A stretch of 64,000 nucleotides of DNA from Aplidium turbinatum. Its lineage: Eukaryota > Chordata > Ascidiacea > Aplousobranchia > Polyclinidae. Every line of letters begins with the position of its first letter. The stretch's first letter is position 1. Where the stretch lies: assembly GCA_918807975.1 (NCBI GenBank), contig OU964925.1:7664798-7728797 (forward strand), in the 5' to 3' direction. Under the pieces are notes generated by a model that worked only from the letters and a program-made list of their open reading frames with translations, did not search any database and was not told the origin of the DNA. A program made the position numbers and the translations under genes. This document shows, in pieces, positions 22,301 through 37,300 of the stretch.

Positions 22301-25300
22301 ATCGTTTTATTGCATACTATTATTGTGCTCAAGTGAACCTGTAATATATACATTTTAATATATACATATAATATATAGCCTACATTTTAAGCTTAAGGTG
22401 TAATATATACATTTGGCGTAATAATGCACTTTGTTTTGTCATAACTGTTTGGTTTCCGCAGCGACCAACTGCTAGTAGCTAATAGTTCCAAGAAGAGATA
22501 CAGTAGTAAAAGAAGGTAAGAACAGAGAAAAAGAAGCATTTCAATTACGCGATGGTATTTGGGAGTCTATTATCTTTAAAACCATACACAGAAAAAAGTT
22601 ATGAGTTGTTATTATATCAACAGCAAATTTGAAAATTAGCGTCAAGTATTCAGAGCAAATACTGGTGGCACCAGTGAGGAATACTATCGCCGCTCCATTT
22701 ACGTTCCTTACATAGGCTCTTTAATACAGTCTCTGAAAAGCCGCTTCTCAGAGACGAACATGCCGGCATTCATGTTATACCGACTGCATCCAGCGCAGAT
22801 GGAGAAAATTGACCGTTCAGACTACAAAGCCCTGGTCAAAACCATACACCAATTCTACAACTTTGACAATCAGCAGGACGCCATGTCGTGGTATGACATA
22901 ACCATAAAAGGAAAATTTCCTCAGTTCGAAGACCAGGAAGAATTGGAATTTGTGGACTTGGTGAAAAATATGGAACTTTTTCCCGCTGTACGTCAAGCGA
23001 TGATAACATTACTGACCCTCCCCGCCACTACTTGTACGGTAGAAAGATCATTCAGCACAATGAGGCGGGTCAAAACATGGCTCAGATCAACCATGTCTGA
23101 CGACAGGCTATCCGGGCTGTGTATGATGAGTGTCCACAGAAACCGAATAAACTCAGACAAAAATTCGTTTATCCAAAAAGTCATCGAAAAATTCGGTAAA
23201 GACCCATGTCGACTTCACTTTGTATTCAAGAACTGATTAACTAAACTGGTTGCTGATTGTTCTTTTCTGTTTGATTCAATGTTACGAACAGCTTCATTCG
23301 TCGTCGTCGTCGTCTGAGCTTCTGGGGCCGAGGGTCTATCCTTTTACCACCCCAGATTCACGATGTTTCCGGACTACACTGGAAGGCTGCTAGAGAGCAG
23401 CCAGTCTTTAGTTTCATCATCCATGACGCGCAGACCTTCCACTCCGTTAGGTGGCTTGAAGATGGTACAGTCATTGATGATGTGGTCTGCGGTCTGTTCC
23501 TCGGCACCACATTCACAGGAGGAGGAAGAAGCCATTCCCATTGGTGCATGGTTGAGCGGAAAAGCCCGACGCCCGTACGGAGACGGTTGAGGCGCACCCA
23601 TGCCTGTCTCTGTAGTGTCAGGCCGATGGGGCGTGTGTCGGCGTCGGGGATGAATGAATGGAGTCTGGTGGTGCTTGACCTCCATTCAGAATTCCATTTA
23701 TGGTCCGCCCAAGTAGCCGCAGAGACGTCTTGTTCATCAGCTTCGTTGATCAGAAGCCGAGCGGCTGGCACGAATGGGTGTCTTGATTTCAGTCGGCGGG
23801 GGTGCCCGTTTGGGAAGGCAGAGATCTTGTGGTGGAGAAGATGAGGCTCCAGTGCCCGTCGACCGAGGGACAGAGTGGCTTCTTCGCGACGAAGCTCAGC
23901 AGGTTGGATGCCAGCGAGAATGGGGAGATTGTCCAATGGTGTGGGACGCAGGCATCCGGTCACTGTGCGCAGGGCGCTGTTTATGGCAGTGTCGATGTTG
24001 TGGCAGTGAGCACTGCGGCACCAGACAGGTGCACAGTACTCTGCTGAAGAGTAGACAAGGGCTAAGGCTGCTATTCGCAAAGTGTCAGCCCTCGCCCCCC
24101 AGCTAGAGCCTGCCAGGCGCTTCAGTAATGCAGTAATGTAATGTTCAGTAATGTTCAGTTCTGTAATGTAATGTTCAGTTCAGTAATGCAAGAAAGACTT
24201 CAGATAAATTTTGGGACGTTGTCAAATATTTCATTAGTCCTCAAATAAAATTTATAATCTAACCACTCCCTTCTTACAAAACCTGAAATTTGTGCGGTCT
24301 CTGTATCAAATGAAAATATCAAAGTAGTAGCAAAACGTGGCAAAAAATTTTTGTTTGCAATAAAGCGAAAGACCAATGTGACGTGTAGAACTTTGTTCAA
24401 GAACATAATTGTGATATCAAGCATTAAATAGTTCCTTTTACTAATGTAAGTAATCAGTAAGTCAGTAAAGCATTAAAGCACGTTTTTTTCGCTAAAGTTC
24501 AGTGTTTTTTCAAAAAGCTTGGCCATTGGCCATTCTTAGGGGGCCCATAAATAGAGACCTTAACTAGGAAGATATAATGTGTAGTAGAAATCAGCTGTCT
24601 CATCCTTGATAAGCTTCATTGAATTCACGAAATACGAGATGATTTTATCTGAAACTGTGAATTATCCTTCTTCAGATTTATGTGAGATAAAGCCAGTGCC
24701 CGCACTAGTAATGTGGTTCTGAGAGTAGGCTACAGGAGCTCAAGTTGTCGAATTTTGCGATTACGGGTAGCTGGTAGGTATCTTCGTAAATTAATAGAGG
24801 AAGTGAGATACTCCTGAAGAAGGGTGATGATCACAATCGGAGAGCTTGACCAGCCAGTCATCACTCGTATCACCTTCACCCCTCCCCCCCCCTTTCATAA
24901 AATTGCCTATTTTTGCATTTGCTCGCTTTTTCATTTTTCATCCAACAATTTTCCAGGGAGGGTCAGCTGACCCCATTTGCCCCTATGTGCGGACGCCCGT
25001 GCCTACAGCCAATTCCCTTCACGCTGTGAAACAGTTAGGATTAACGAGACATGGGCCAAATTAATTACTTTCATCCAGCTGGTTGAAAAATTTTGAACAT
25101 TAGATTATGAAATATTTCAGAGGATGTGCTGAGAAGTGCCTATATCTCTCAATTTATAACCTTTATTCTCTCAAAATTTCAGCTCAATAGAGGTGACTAA
25201 AAGTTAGAAAAAGTCAAGAAATTTTGTAGTCACAGCCTCAGTGGTTTTAGAGATACAACTGTTGATACAAAAAAAGTTGAATTGACAGCCCCCAACCTTC

Positions 25301-28300
25301 AAAGGGTAAATCCTATCGGCTTTCGAATTCTGATTGCTCAAATCTAAACACATTTCTTTCAAATCACATGACTCCACAGAAAGCATAAACAACTTCAAAT
25401 GAAAATCTCGTTGTCAAGGCCACAAGTAACAAAGCTTAAAAAATGATGCTGTGCATTTACAAAAAAGTTGTGATGTGATTTTTTTGTTGACTCTTTGACC
25501 CTTTACAGGCTTTACTGCTTGAGAAGGTAAAAAACATTTGACTTTGAGTTTGAGATAAGATATCGAAAATCGAAAACAATTCATTCTTTTGTTTGTTCCT
25601 TCTCTGTAAACAAATAATTTATTGGAAGTAGCCTAAGATCAAAGCCAATATCTATCAACAGTTAATACTAATTTTGTTTAGTTTGGTATATTTTCATGTA
25701 GAAACCTTAAATTTGGTCCTTAGCCTACATCTCATTTTGGATAAATATTACTGATTGAAATCAGCAACGAAATACTTAGTAATGGCAATTTTTGTAATGT
25801 TCAGGACACTCTCAAGAAACATAAGTGTTTCCTTTGAAAACACAACAGTCGAAATCGAACCAATCCACTCGTTTGCTCTCGATCTAGCGAGAAGCAAAAG
25901 ACAAATTGATCAGCCTGACCCTCTGGACTTAGAAGAACGAAATACAATCACAAAGCTTATAGTATATGACAACGATACCTTCGGAGTTTCCTATACTACA
26001 CAAAGTAAGTATAGTTACCAAGGGCTTGGCCGCTCATAATGTCCATCAATACGCTAAAATTACAAGCTAAAATGTAGCCTGTAATTTTGCTTGTTGTAGC
26101 CGTATACTGTATGTTGTCATGGAAGAAGAGAAAGAATTCATTGCTCATTTTCATTACTAATTGTGGGAGAGCAGATTATAAATAAATCGTTTAATTTTTT
26201 ATTTGGTATATTTTCTTTTTAAATAGCATTTTACAGACCTATAGTTTTTTTTAAAAGCAGTCCAACATTTGAATACAAAATTAATCTAAAGTAACTTTAC
26301 CAACTTATCAGTCAAACATAAGCTTGAATACAACATGGAAGCTCAATAGGTTCCAATCCGCGATAAACGTACAAACATATGCATTAAATTTACAAACAGT
26401 ATTGCATTGTTAGACTGGTATAGGGGAAATATGCATTTAATTTTCTTCGGTTTTTAAAATTTTGTAACTTTTAAGCTGCTTACAGAAATAATTTTAGCTG
26501 AAGATCATTTGTCAAAGCTTTGTGCAATGCATCCCACTTTGAGCAGATAATTTCGCACTTTATACTTTGAGAAATTCAGGTTGTGCTTACTGTTTGTAAT
26601 AAACTTTTGTTTAGGAAACTTTAGGTAGGCTACTACGTTTTTATGCCAACTATTATATGACTATACGAAGTGAACATTTTGAAATTATGATGGCAGTGTT
26701 TTGTATTTGCAGACATCGAGTTCGACAAGATCTTTTTAAAGGTTTGTCAATTTGAAGCATCAAGTTGCAAAATTTTGCCCACTTGTATTTGAATAATTTG
26801 TGAACACAACGAACTCTTTGCTAGGAATCAACTAATCCTTGTAATTAGACATAAAACTGTAACCATTGTGGACTAAATTACACTGTGATGCTATATAGTC
26901 TACCATCAATCCTTGATTCATTGCCACTCAGTGCTTTAGTGTTGAGTCATGAGTCATGAAGATTCAAATTGTATACCCAACACTGCACAGTTTTCAATCA
27001 GCATAAAACCCATTTAAGTACATCAGACAAGCAAAGTTGGTTTATCAATCTAAGGCCCTATGTAATGAATCGTAATGATGGTATTTCTTTTCTTACTATT
27101 TATAAAAAAAACTATTATAAGTGCTTGTTTGATGTACTTAAATTGGTTTCATACTGATTGAAAACTGTGCAGTGTTGCGTACACAATTTGATTTTTCATG
27201 ACTTATACTGTTCCCTTTCTCCTCGCTTTGCCGTTATTTAAGTTTCTTGCTGATCGATAACATTTAAAGTTTTGTTTGTAGTTTCAAAATTTGCGAGCGA
27301 TAACTTTTGTTTGGAAGTTGAATTTCAGTTTGCATGTTTGGTTGGTTTACAACAACACGGTCCTGTGTTTTGCCATGCTAGACATATAGTGACTATAGGC
27401 TACCTGACCTATAGCTCACTGAAGAAGTCAGTCGTGCAAGATTGACGAAACGTCGGAATAAAAGCAGATTGCCACTTCATACATCTTGTGATAGATCAGC
27501 TTAGTTTGCACCAGAAGAATGTATATCGTTATTTAAAACTAGTGTGACTTATATACAGTATAACACCTTTCCAAATAACATACATAGCTGCATACGTTTG
27601 CTTTAATTGTTTCAGATCCTCATGCACACGGGAGGAGTAGTGTTGTTGACGCTCGTCATCAATGCCAGTACAATTGAAGCCGTGCTTAAGAAATTAGGTA
27701 CAATTTAATAATTACAGCTTTATCAGATAATTAATTTGATTTGTTGTTCCACAAATGTAGACCTACAGCTTTTCACTATAGCAACAACATGGTACAGAGT
27801 TGAGCAATATTTCAAAGACGAGCAAAAGAAATTTCAAAAGTTTTTAGCGTTTTGTAAAAAACAGTTAAACATTTTCATTGATTTTTCAAACAGTGAAAGT
27901 ACAAAATTTATATTTTTCACTAAAAAATAAATAGTCAATTCTTTTTTAATCAGGTATGCTTGACGTGACGCATGCACAACAGGTGACGATGCAAAATGCA
28001 GTCAACCGTATTCAAGGCAACCTCAAGAGAACAGTTAATGTTTTAAAATATGAAAGGTTTCTGGCAGATGCTAAATGGAGCTTAGTTGATGAGATGACAC
28101 GGGTAGAATATCCTTATAAACACATCCCAAAGGTAATCAAAATACCCCATTGTTATGATTCAAAAGTTTAATTTTTGGGTTTCATATGAATAATAAAATG
28201 ATGTATTGAAGTTTTTTGTTGTATTGATAAAACATTGCAGCTACGTTGACATTTCAAAATACTTTCCAACTAAAAGACACTTTCCATTGAACATAAATTG

Positions 28301-31300
28301 GCCTAATTTGTTTTTAGTAAGAAAATTTAATTCAATAAAACATTATCTAATTCAATTAAAAATGTTGAGATATTGACATTCTTTTTGCATTTCTTCACTA
28401 TCAAATTGGCAAATACAAAGCCACGTGCTTTAGGCTGGTGTCGAATCGACGGCGCTTCGAGTTATGCCAACACTTTCACTACTACGAAAATTATTTTTTG
28501 ATACCCGTAATACGTATAAGTATTTTAAGGTAACCAACATCAAATCATCTTAATAGTGACTATTTAACATAAACTGAATATGCTTAACATTTTATTTGAT
28601 TGATACTGCAATTTATATTAAAAAAAGTCTGTTGTTTGAATTGTTTCAGATATCTAGAGGCGATGATGCATCACAACTCGCATTGCATGTAAGTGTAATG
28701 GTGCATAGGGACCAAGAATCCATTAAAGTGTAAATATGACAACAAAATGTTTGCTTACACGGGTTGGCATAGTTTAAAGACATATAAAAAGACAGGTAGA
28801 TGGTAATGATTGAGCGGAGAATCTCAATGAGGGTTTGAATCAAAAATGTGGAATGAATTTTTGCAAACAAAGCCAAAAACGTTTTATCACTTAAATCAGT
28901 TATCATAACAAGAAAAACTTATAGCGACTTCGTGTTTTGAAAAGTAGTTTTTAGAGATAGGTTTTAATCAATTTTCGGCGGCTCAAATACAACCAGGTTC
29001 ATAGGCTACAAACTGTATGCATTGATTTCACGCTTTTGCGCATGCGCGTACTCGTGCGCGCAAAGTAAAATTACCACTTTTCTGTGTTTTTACGATGAAA
29101 CCAAAACCAGAAAACAATTTGTAGCAGTCTTGCTACATATTTGAAGTGTTTTAGTAAAGTAGCAAATATTATTTGAACTTTAAATGCCATAAACAAAAAG
29201 TGACGTTTTCATCTGCAGTAGGCTAGGCCTACTTTTTAAAGAAATCAGACAAACAGATAACGAAAGCTCAACTTATGGACCAATGCAACCATTTCACTAA
29301 AGTTTAGTTTTAACATGAGGAGGTATCATAGACTTTTATGAAGTTTTATCAAAATTAAATACTAACCTTTCAATATTGTCAAACAAAATTTGCAAAGTCT
29401 GCAATGTTACAAAGAAACCCAAGTAGCATTAAAAAGTATAACAATTTTGATACATTTAATCTTGTTTTTTTTTCTTTTTTTTCTACAAGTATCAAAACCT
29501 GTTATCAAATAGCCTTATTGTAACTGTGAGAATATTTTGATGCAGATAAGCAGATCAGAAGATCTCACGTTTAAGGATTTATTTGAAGAAGCACGACTTC
29601 GAATGATAAAAGCTTTAAAAGTTGGTAGTCAGATTTTGAACATTCCAATTTTTGTTATCAGTCTTGTCTTTATGTCTAATTTCTAATTTGAAAAGAATGT
29701 TTATAATGTTATTATTTTTAAACTTTTTCGTTAATGTTAAACTTATTATTATTAAACATTAAACTTAGTAATCGCCTATTACTATTTTGCAACAACTTAT
29801 TTTTTGATACTTAAAACCTTTGTTGGTTGGCCATAATAAATAGCTTGAATTGAAAAGAATACTTTTCAAAAAATTTCTCAAACCCAGAAAGAACTAACAA
29901 GCATAAAGATTTTAATCCCGACTTAAAAATCACCATGTTTAGTTCACTCAAAGAACACTGAATGCGAATATCTGCCATCGTTTGAAACATTTTTCCGCAA
30001 TTTGCTGTTGGTACCAAATATAGCCTACTAACTTTATGAGACTATTTTGTGTATTTTTTACAAAATAAACTATTTTTTTTTCAAATTATTTTTTCTTATC
30101 AGATGTCATACTCAAAGCAGTTCAGTCATGGCTTGTTAAGTGATCAGGAAGCAAGAGTGCTAGTTGCCGCTGCGGATAGTGCAGCTGATAAACCAGGAAA
30201 GTAAGTGACTGAGAGTAGTGACATTGCAGTTCTTGATACTGATATGGTTCACTAATTGTATTTATGACGTGAAAATAGGAACATTGAATTAAAGAAATTG
30301 TAACAATGAAAAGCTTTTTAAAATCTGGTTTTTGGAAAAGATATAGACAATTTAAAAAAACAAACCAACTTAACCTTTCGCAATAGTTCAACTTGATCAA
30401 CAACGTTTTGCTGTACCGCAAGTTTGTTTGCAAGAAAAAAAAATTAAACTGCTTTTAATCATTGACGCTATTTTAACAGATTCATTGACGTAAGCCTAGT
30501 TCGTAAAACGTGGGCTGTGACTGGAAGTTTGCCTTACGCCAAACGCAAGATTGAATCTTGGATGTATGGCAGAAAAACTACCACGTTGATTCAACCGAGG
30601 TAAAATAATAATAAATTTAATTGATAAAAGAAACGTTTTCGTCGACTTGAAACAATGTAAAAATATCATTGATAATGCAATTAAAAAGGTTATCTTACTT
30701 TAATAGTATAGAGATTTTACTTTTTTATTTAATTTGTTCTTACTGACATTGTGTTTGGTATGTAACACTTTCTTTGTGACATTAATACTATTCATTGTAA
30801 TAACATTATCAATATGTTTTATAATGTGCTTGGGCACTGGGCAGTGGGCATTGCTGGTGTTCTACAAATTCAGATTTTTTTTAAAGTTTTTTAAAAATAA
30901 AAACTGCACTAAATAAACAATGTTTAGTGCATTCTAGAAAACAGATAAACTTTGTAAAAGCGAAAAACGTTTAGTCACGTCAGATTAGTGAAACCAATCA
31001 ACTGTACAATATTGTAGTAATACTTTGTATGACATACAAACATGCTATTTCTGCACCTAAACCGGTATTAACCAATTCGGTTGTTTTGGAAAAATTATTT
31101 ATTGTTTTGTAGTAATCGCTTTAGAAGAAGAATTTTTCGGCTGGTTACTAGCGGAAAATTTGAAATTTTCATGCAACTGATCATTATTCTCAATATTGTT
31201 CCCATTTCTCTTGACTTTGCTGTCGACGACACGTGGACAAATGACGAAGCGTGGTACTTTGCTTTGGAGGTATAGTAGCCTAATTTTAAATCTATTGATA

Positions 31301-34300
31301 ATTTGCTTGTATTGAAGATGTTGTAGCTTACGTACAGCGAGATACGGTAAAGTGGTTTCGAATTTTTGTCCTCGGATTGAGAAGGTCTCTGAAAGGGGAT
31401 TCTTGGCTAGTTTTGTAAGAGACATTGAATGAACCACTGACGCAAGGCTGGTTACCGAGATTGGCAGAGTAAAGCTTCCATAGTTGTGGAAATTTTGTTT
31501 TCTGTGAATTATTCCATCCATTAGGTGCATCTTGAAGAAGAACAGTTCATGAAATGCGTTGTTCAAGCGAACTCTAAGAGTCGCACTAGCGCTGCTTGGT
31601 TTTGATGCTCTTTTGTTTGCAAATTCGGGCGTATACTACTCTTAAATGCAGTGCTGCTGTAAAACCTGCATTTTCATACACTTTCCAACGTCAAAGCCTT
31701 CAGTGATAAACTAAAATTACATTATTAAAAACGACGACAAACCAGTTCCCTACATGAAAAGCAACTTAGCCTATCTCTACAAACAATTACGCTGTTTGAG
31801 TTGATTATATCAAACACTGACTTATTGCCGTTTATTGTTTAATGCCATTAGCCAATTCGAGTGCTTTCTTCAATCCATTTGTGTCTTCATTAATGACCAG
31901 TTGGGAGTAGCTGACTAGACGACCAAATGGTCTTTCGCTGCTCCTGGTTAATCAGATTGAATTTGTTAACACTGAGTGTAGTTATGCGTTCCTCTATGTT
32001 CATGAACTGTTTGTTATTGTGATGTAAGCTTATTGTGTATCGTACTATTATAGAATCTGATTGGCAAATAAAGTTATCTCCCTCTCTCTCTCTCTTTCTC
32101 TCTCATAGTAGTAACATTATCATTATTTTGCAGATTGTAAACTTCGCGTTCATAGGAATCTACTTTTTAGAGCTTCTGCTGAAGGTATAGTCAGTAAATA
32201 TACATGCACAGACTGCAACTATTCGCAATTAAAAATAGCCTAACTACAATGAAAGTAGTTTGTTTGTTTCTTGTTGATTTACGTCAGCCAAACTTTTGTA
32301 GATCACAGCAAACAGCTGTTTTTTTGCAAAAATATCCAAAATGTTTCAAAATTTTTTGAAAATCTTTGTCTTTTAAATTGAAGTAGTTTACTGTAGAATT
32401 ATTTGCATCAAACTTTCAATAAGGTTTTATTTTAAGTTTTAACATTTGGAAGATTTTAATTTCTCTACAAAAAAAAAACAATCGCATCATGAAATTGTTC
32501 ACATAGCCTACACGTAAAACTTTACTTGGGAAAGAAATAATTAGCTTTACTTTTAATAAAATGACTCAAACAATAATGATGTCTGTTAAGAAAAGTTAAA
32601 CGCCATGCAAGTATTCACTGCTTTGCTGCAGAATCGAACGTTAAACTTGTCATTCACTCAAATATCATAGTTTTTCCCTTCAATCAGTTTCTTGGTCTGG
32701 GACCGAAGCAAGCTATCCGTAACGGTTGGATACAGTTTGATATTCTTATACTGTTACTCTCGTTCGTTGAAATCATCATTGACCTTGTGCTGGTAGAGGA
32801 TGCATTTGGGGGCGGAACGGGAACTATAGTTAGAACAGTCAAGTAAGAAGCTGTGCATTTTTTTACAAAATTGTTTATTTAAAGTCAATACTGTCATTAT
32901 ATTATGTTAAATGCCGTCTGGTTGTTAGGTTTTATTTGTCTATGCTTCAAAAAATCACCTCTTTACCAAAATTGTATTAAAAACTACACACGCGCTTAAT
33001 GGGTTAAAGTTATTTTTGATACAAGTCTGCATGTGATAAAGTTTAATTATTTCAAACGAAAATTTTCGCCTTCATTCACTTGTGTTATTCAACAATGCGA
33101 TTCAATTGATACGAAACAATCTTGTTTTTAGAACGACAAAGGTTTTGAAGTTTAGCAGAGCGACCAAGATCATTCGGACTCTTCGAGCCACTCGGCTACT
33201 CAGGCTGTCGAAGACGATCATGCCTCGAATTGTTAACTTTATTAACCAATTAATTAACAAAAGGTAAGATGGTATAATGTGTGACATGCAAACCGAAAAG
33301 TAGGAAGTTTTAGTTATTACATTCTTTATTTTTAAAATGCAGTTAAAGCGATTTTTGTTAACAATTGCAGTCAACTACATTTTTGTTCACACGTGACTCA
33401 AAGAAAGAATAAAAAAAATTTCCGCCAAGGTTGGCTACTCAACGCTAACGTGTGCTATTGAAAAGCAAGTTTAGTTTTTGTCAAAATGCAGATTTGTTAT
33501 CGATAATCCAGCTGTGTGTAAGATGGGGCCCTCTGCCCAGTGTAAAAGTTTGCTAGGATGGTATGTTGTGAAAAGAATGAAAAGAGTGCAATTTGTTCAA
33601 GTGCTTGTCTATTTCGATGAGATATCTACCTGTTGTAGATATGTAGCCTAATGTGCAATAAACAAAGCGTCTATTAAAACCTTTTTATTGCTGAGCATCA
33701 AACCCAAGTAGACTGTCATGATGAAACGGTTGACTATCTCATAATCAATTAGTATTAGATGTTTTGTTCTCAATGCAACCACAGTTTAATTGCCTCATTT
33801 CTATAATTAAAAATTGATTTGCTAAACAAGGGTTCCCAACCTTTTTTACACCGTGGCCCCTTTGAAAATTTTGAAAAATCAATGGCCTCCCTTTTTTTTA
33901 ACCTTTTGAAAAAATTAAGAAACGTTATCTTATATTATTATTTTTGAAACAACCGGGAATTAAAGACCATTTCATAGAGATTTGGGCAAAATGTACTAGT
34001 GTTTTTATTAAATTTTAATTTTTTTTTTTTGTTATATAGTGTTGTAGTGGACTTAGAGATGATAAATTAAAACATTATTATTATTCAAATTTTTTCATGG
34101 CCTTCTTGAAAAAGGCTCCCAAGTTGGAAACCCCTGTGCTAAATACTGTTGTAGCATCATCAGTACAACAACGTCAAAAGCAATAAACAAATGGTAGAAT
34201 TCTTTGCATACATTGAAGATATTGAAAAATGCGTTACAGGCTTAGCTTCGGTTACAACGTCGGTAAAGGCTTTGTGACTGCTGAAGAAGAGGTCAACAAA

Positions 34301-37300
34301 TTGATTGGCAGCATATGCGAAAACTCAAAGATTCAGAAAAAGCTGCTTAATGCCTCAGACAAAAACAGATTAATTGTGACCAAAGAGATGGGTAAGAGCA
34401 TTCGGATACTCAGCCACTTTGTGTAAATTCACATTATTGCAAATATTGATTTATCTCATAATTTTATTTTGACTACAGTCTATTCGAAGTAAATTGATTG
34501 ATTGGTGTATTTTGGTGCGAATATAATAACACAGAGGTTGAAAGAAAAAAAGAGTTTATATTCAAAAAAAGTTCCACTCACAAAGCAATATTATCAAAAA
34601 TACGTGGCTGTTGCAATGTGGGGACTGTGAAATGACCTGGGAGGTCTTCGAGTGAAGCATCAACCCTTAATACCCACCACCCAAACAATACTTTGGTATC
34701 ATACACAATACACATACAGCAATAATGATTTTATAAATTAAAATGTTTAAATTTTCAGGATTACTACAAAGAGATCACCCCGGTATTGCAATCAGTGTGA
34801 AAACACGAAATGCCATTCGAACTGTTCTAAATCATTCAAGAGATGCCGTACAACAGTTATGTGCAGGTTAGTGAATATTACAGAATAATGAAACATTTTA
34901 CCTGAGTCAACAAAATTTTCATATTGCTGCAGTACTATTCTAGCCTATTTTTGCTACATCTGCTCTTGTGGTCAATGCTATTCAGGACCCTTGAGAAGAC
35001 ATTTTGGGCCCGGTAGACAATCATATCCTTGGGCCCCAAGTTAAGACATTTATAAGAAAAACGCACTATATCTATGCGCTGTGGTTTCTTTATGTTTTCT
35101 GGCCCTTTGAAAAGATTCCAGGCCGCTAAAAATATACCGGGCCTAAGTTCAAAAGTACCTTTGGATTTTCCTGTAAATGCTATTGAGAATATTAACATTA
35201 TATGAAGACTACGACCAAACCAAGTGGGGAAAATTTGTTCGTTTAAAAAAACAGCTGTAAATAACCCTACTTTATGGTAAAGAAAACTGTAGGCCTATTT
35301 TTTTTTGACAAATGTGACTTTATTATCTCACAATTTTTGCTGTTGCTCATCTTTTCATCATTCTACGATTAGCCTATCCGTTAGTCGTTATCAAGGAGTT
35401 TGTGCACAAGACTTTGGTATTGGTTTACAACAATATTTTTTATATCTTTGTAAGTTTCCAGTATTAGCTACTCCGTGAAACTAGGAACAGTATATTACGG
35501 ACGCGTAACTTCTCTGTTTCGGCAACATTAGAAGGGTCAATTGCTAATTTGGCATATTGTTTACTTGTTTATACTGGCTTGATTTCAACTAAAAATTTCA
35601 AATTACTTCAAAACCAACTTACTCTTCTTGCAGAACCCATAAAAATCACATTATTTGGTAAATCAGAAAAAGTAACCCTTCTAGTGTTGCTAATAGGCCA
35701 AAAGCGGATGAAGTTTCTCATCCCCATAATATAGGCTACAATCTTACGTGAGACATAATCAAATAATGATTAATTTTGTGTTCAGAAACTGTAACAATTT
35801 GCTTATTTTTATAGTTTTTATCGTGACCGATTTTCTTTTTATTTATTGTCTTCTCTTGTACAAACCTTATTTGATGGCAACTCTGCTTTCTTTCACTCAG
35901 GAGGAGTGTTGGATGAAACTGAGATGCAACTTTTAGAGAGGGGAATAGAAATTCAGCAGAAGAGACTTGCCAACTTTCCTTCTTCAATTTCTCCTTCTGA
36001 TCCAGAGGACATCATCGAAAACATTGTTTGGGTTAAAGGTTAGAAATTTTAAGTCAAAGGTTATTTCAGAAATTAGTGTTAAAAAGTGACCTGATGTCTG
36101 GAAGAGACTTGCAGAACATGCCTGAAACTAACATAATTGGTAAAAATTGTGAATAAGAACTCGATATAGCAAACAGCACAGTTAAGTCGTAGCTTTGGGC
36201 TTCATTTTTTTGTTTCTTGGTAAATGAAATTTAACTGTAGTATCATTGATTCATTGTACAGTATACTAAGTACAGTATAGGCTGCAGTTCACTTACTTAA
36301 ACGTTGCATGGAGACCACTATATGGAAACTATTATTGTTTCTTTTACGTTTCTGTCACTTGGATAGCATTGCTTAATCTTTACTTGAAAATCCTTTTATT
36401 CAGATAATCCTGCACTTCTGCAATTTATTAAAGGACGAGCAGTTTGCATGGACTATGACTTTGGTGACGTAATTATAGAAGAAGATGAAGAATTTCAAGG
36501 CATTCATATCATAGTTAATGGAATGATCAGGGTTAGTATGCAGCTGCTAGTCGTTATACTCAATACATCAACTGCGTTTGTTAGAGAGTAGTGACAGAGT
36601 GAGAGATCGTTTTTTGCCATTCAATATTACCACAAAAATACATAAAAAGCAAATAGGCAAGAAGTTCCCACAAACCCTGCGGTTCCTAGTCAAAGTGTTT
36701 TTTTAAATTAAAATTTAAATAAAAAACACTCAAATTTTTGAACGGCATATATAAACAGAAAATAAATTAATAAAAATAAACAAAAAAAATAAGTAAGAGT
36801 ACCAATAGTGGAATCCTCTCATAAACGTTTCCACACTGTGGTGCAGATTTGAATCATTATTTAAAAGAAAACTCACAGAGCCACAACTTTTTATTTCTAT
36901 TACAAACTAATATTTTTCAAGAAAACTTGCAAATCTTTTTTTATGACTGGTTTAAAGCCTTTGAACATGCGAATGATTGTTTGTAGTAAAGAGTGAAATT
37001 TTGAAGAACGTCTCTATTCTGCATTAAATGTTTTCAGCAAGACACGGTTATGCTATATGCTCAAAACGTGTCTCTAGATACAGACCCAGAATTACATATC
37101 TAATATCAAGGATATAGAAATCAACTGACTTGATGACTCATATAATCATTCGCTGCTCTTTTTCTGGACTTTAGTTTCATGGTGCCAGTTGTTTGTATTG
37201 ATTGTTATGCTTGTAACGGAAACGTCCAAAAAAACAACATGGCATAAAAACAACAAGTAGGGTAGTATGCCAAATCTTGTAAAAGCTTTAACATGATCAT

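Larger units (their letters stand above)
22111..25001 (+). mobile_element. hAT transposon (ZMYM1/TTF-type) carrying a nested LINE (intron 8)
   Basis: A perfect 8-bp duplication CCTACAGC flanks it (22103-22110 and 25002-25009). Termini are CAAGGGCGTCCGCA and, in reverse complement, CACGGGCGTCCGCA. The transposase C-terminus (about 22651-23236) is open on the plus strand. A reverse-oriented LINE end (about 23295-24115) lies downstream of the transposase stop and should be younger. The upstream transposase and most of the catalytic part are missing. Confidence 0.92.

Noticed and set aside
23363-24106. Plus-strand open frames
   Set aside because: Antisense shadows of the minus-strand LINE coding sequence.
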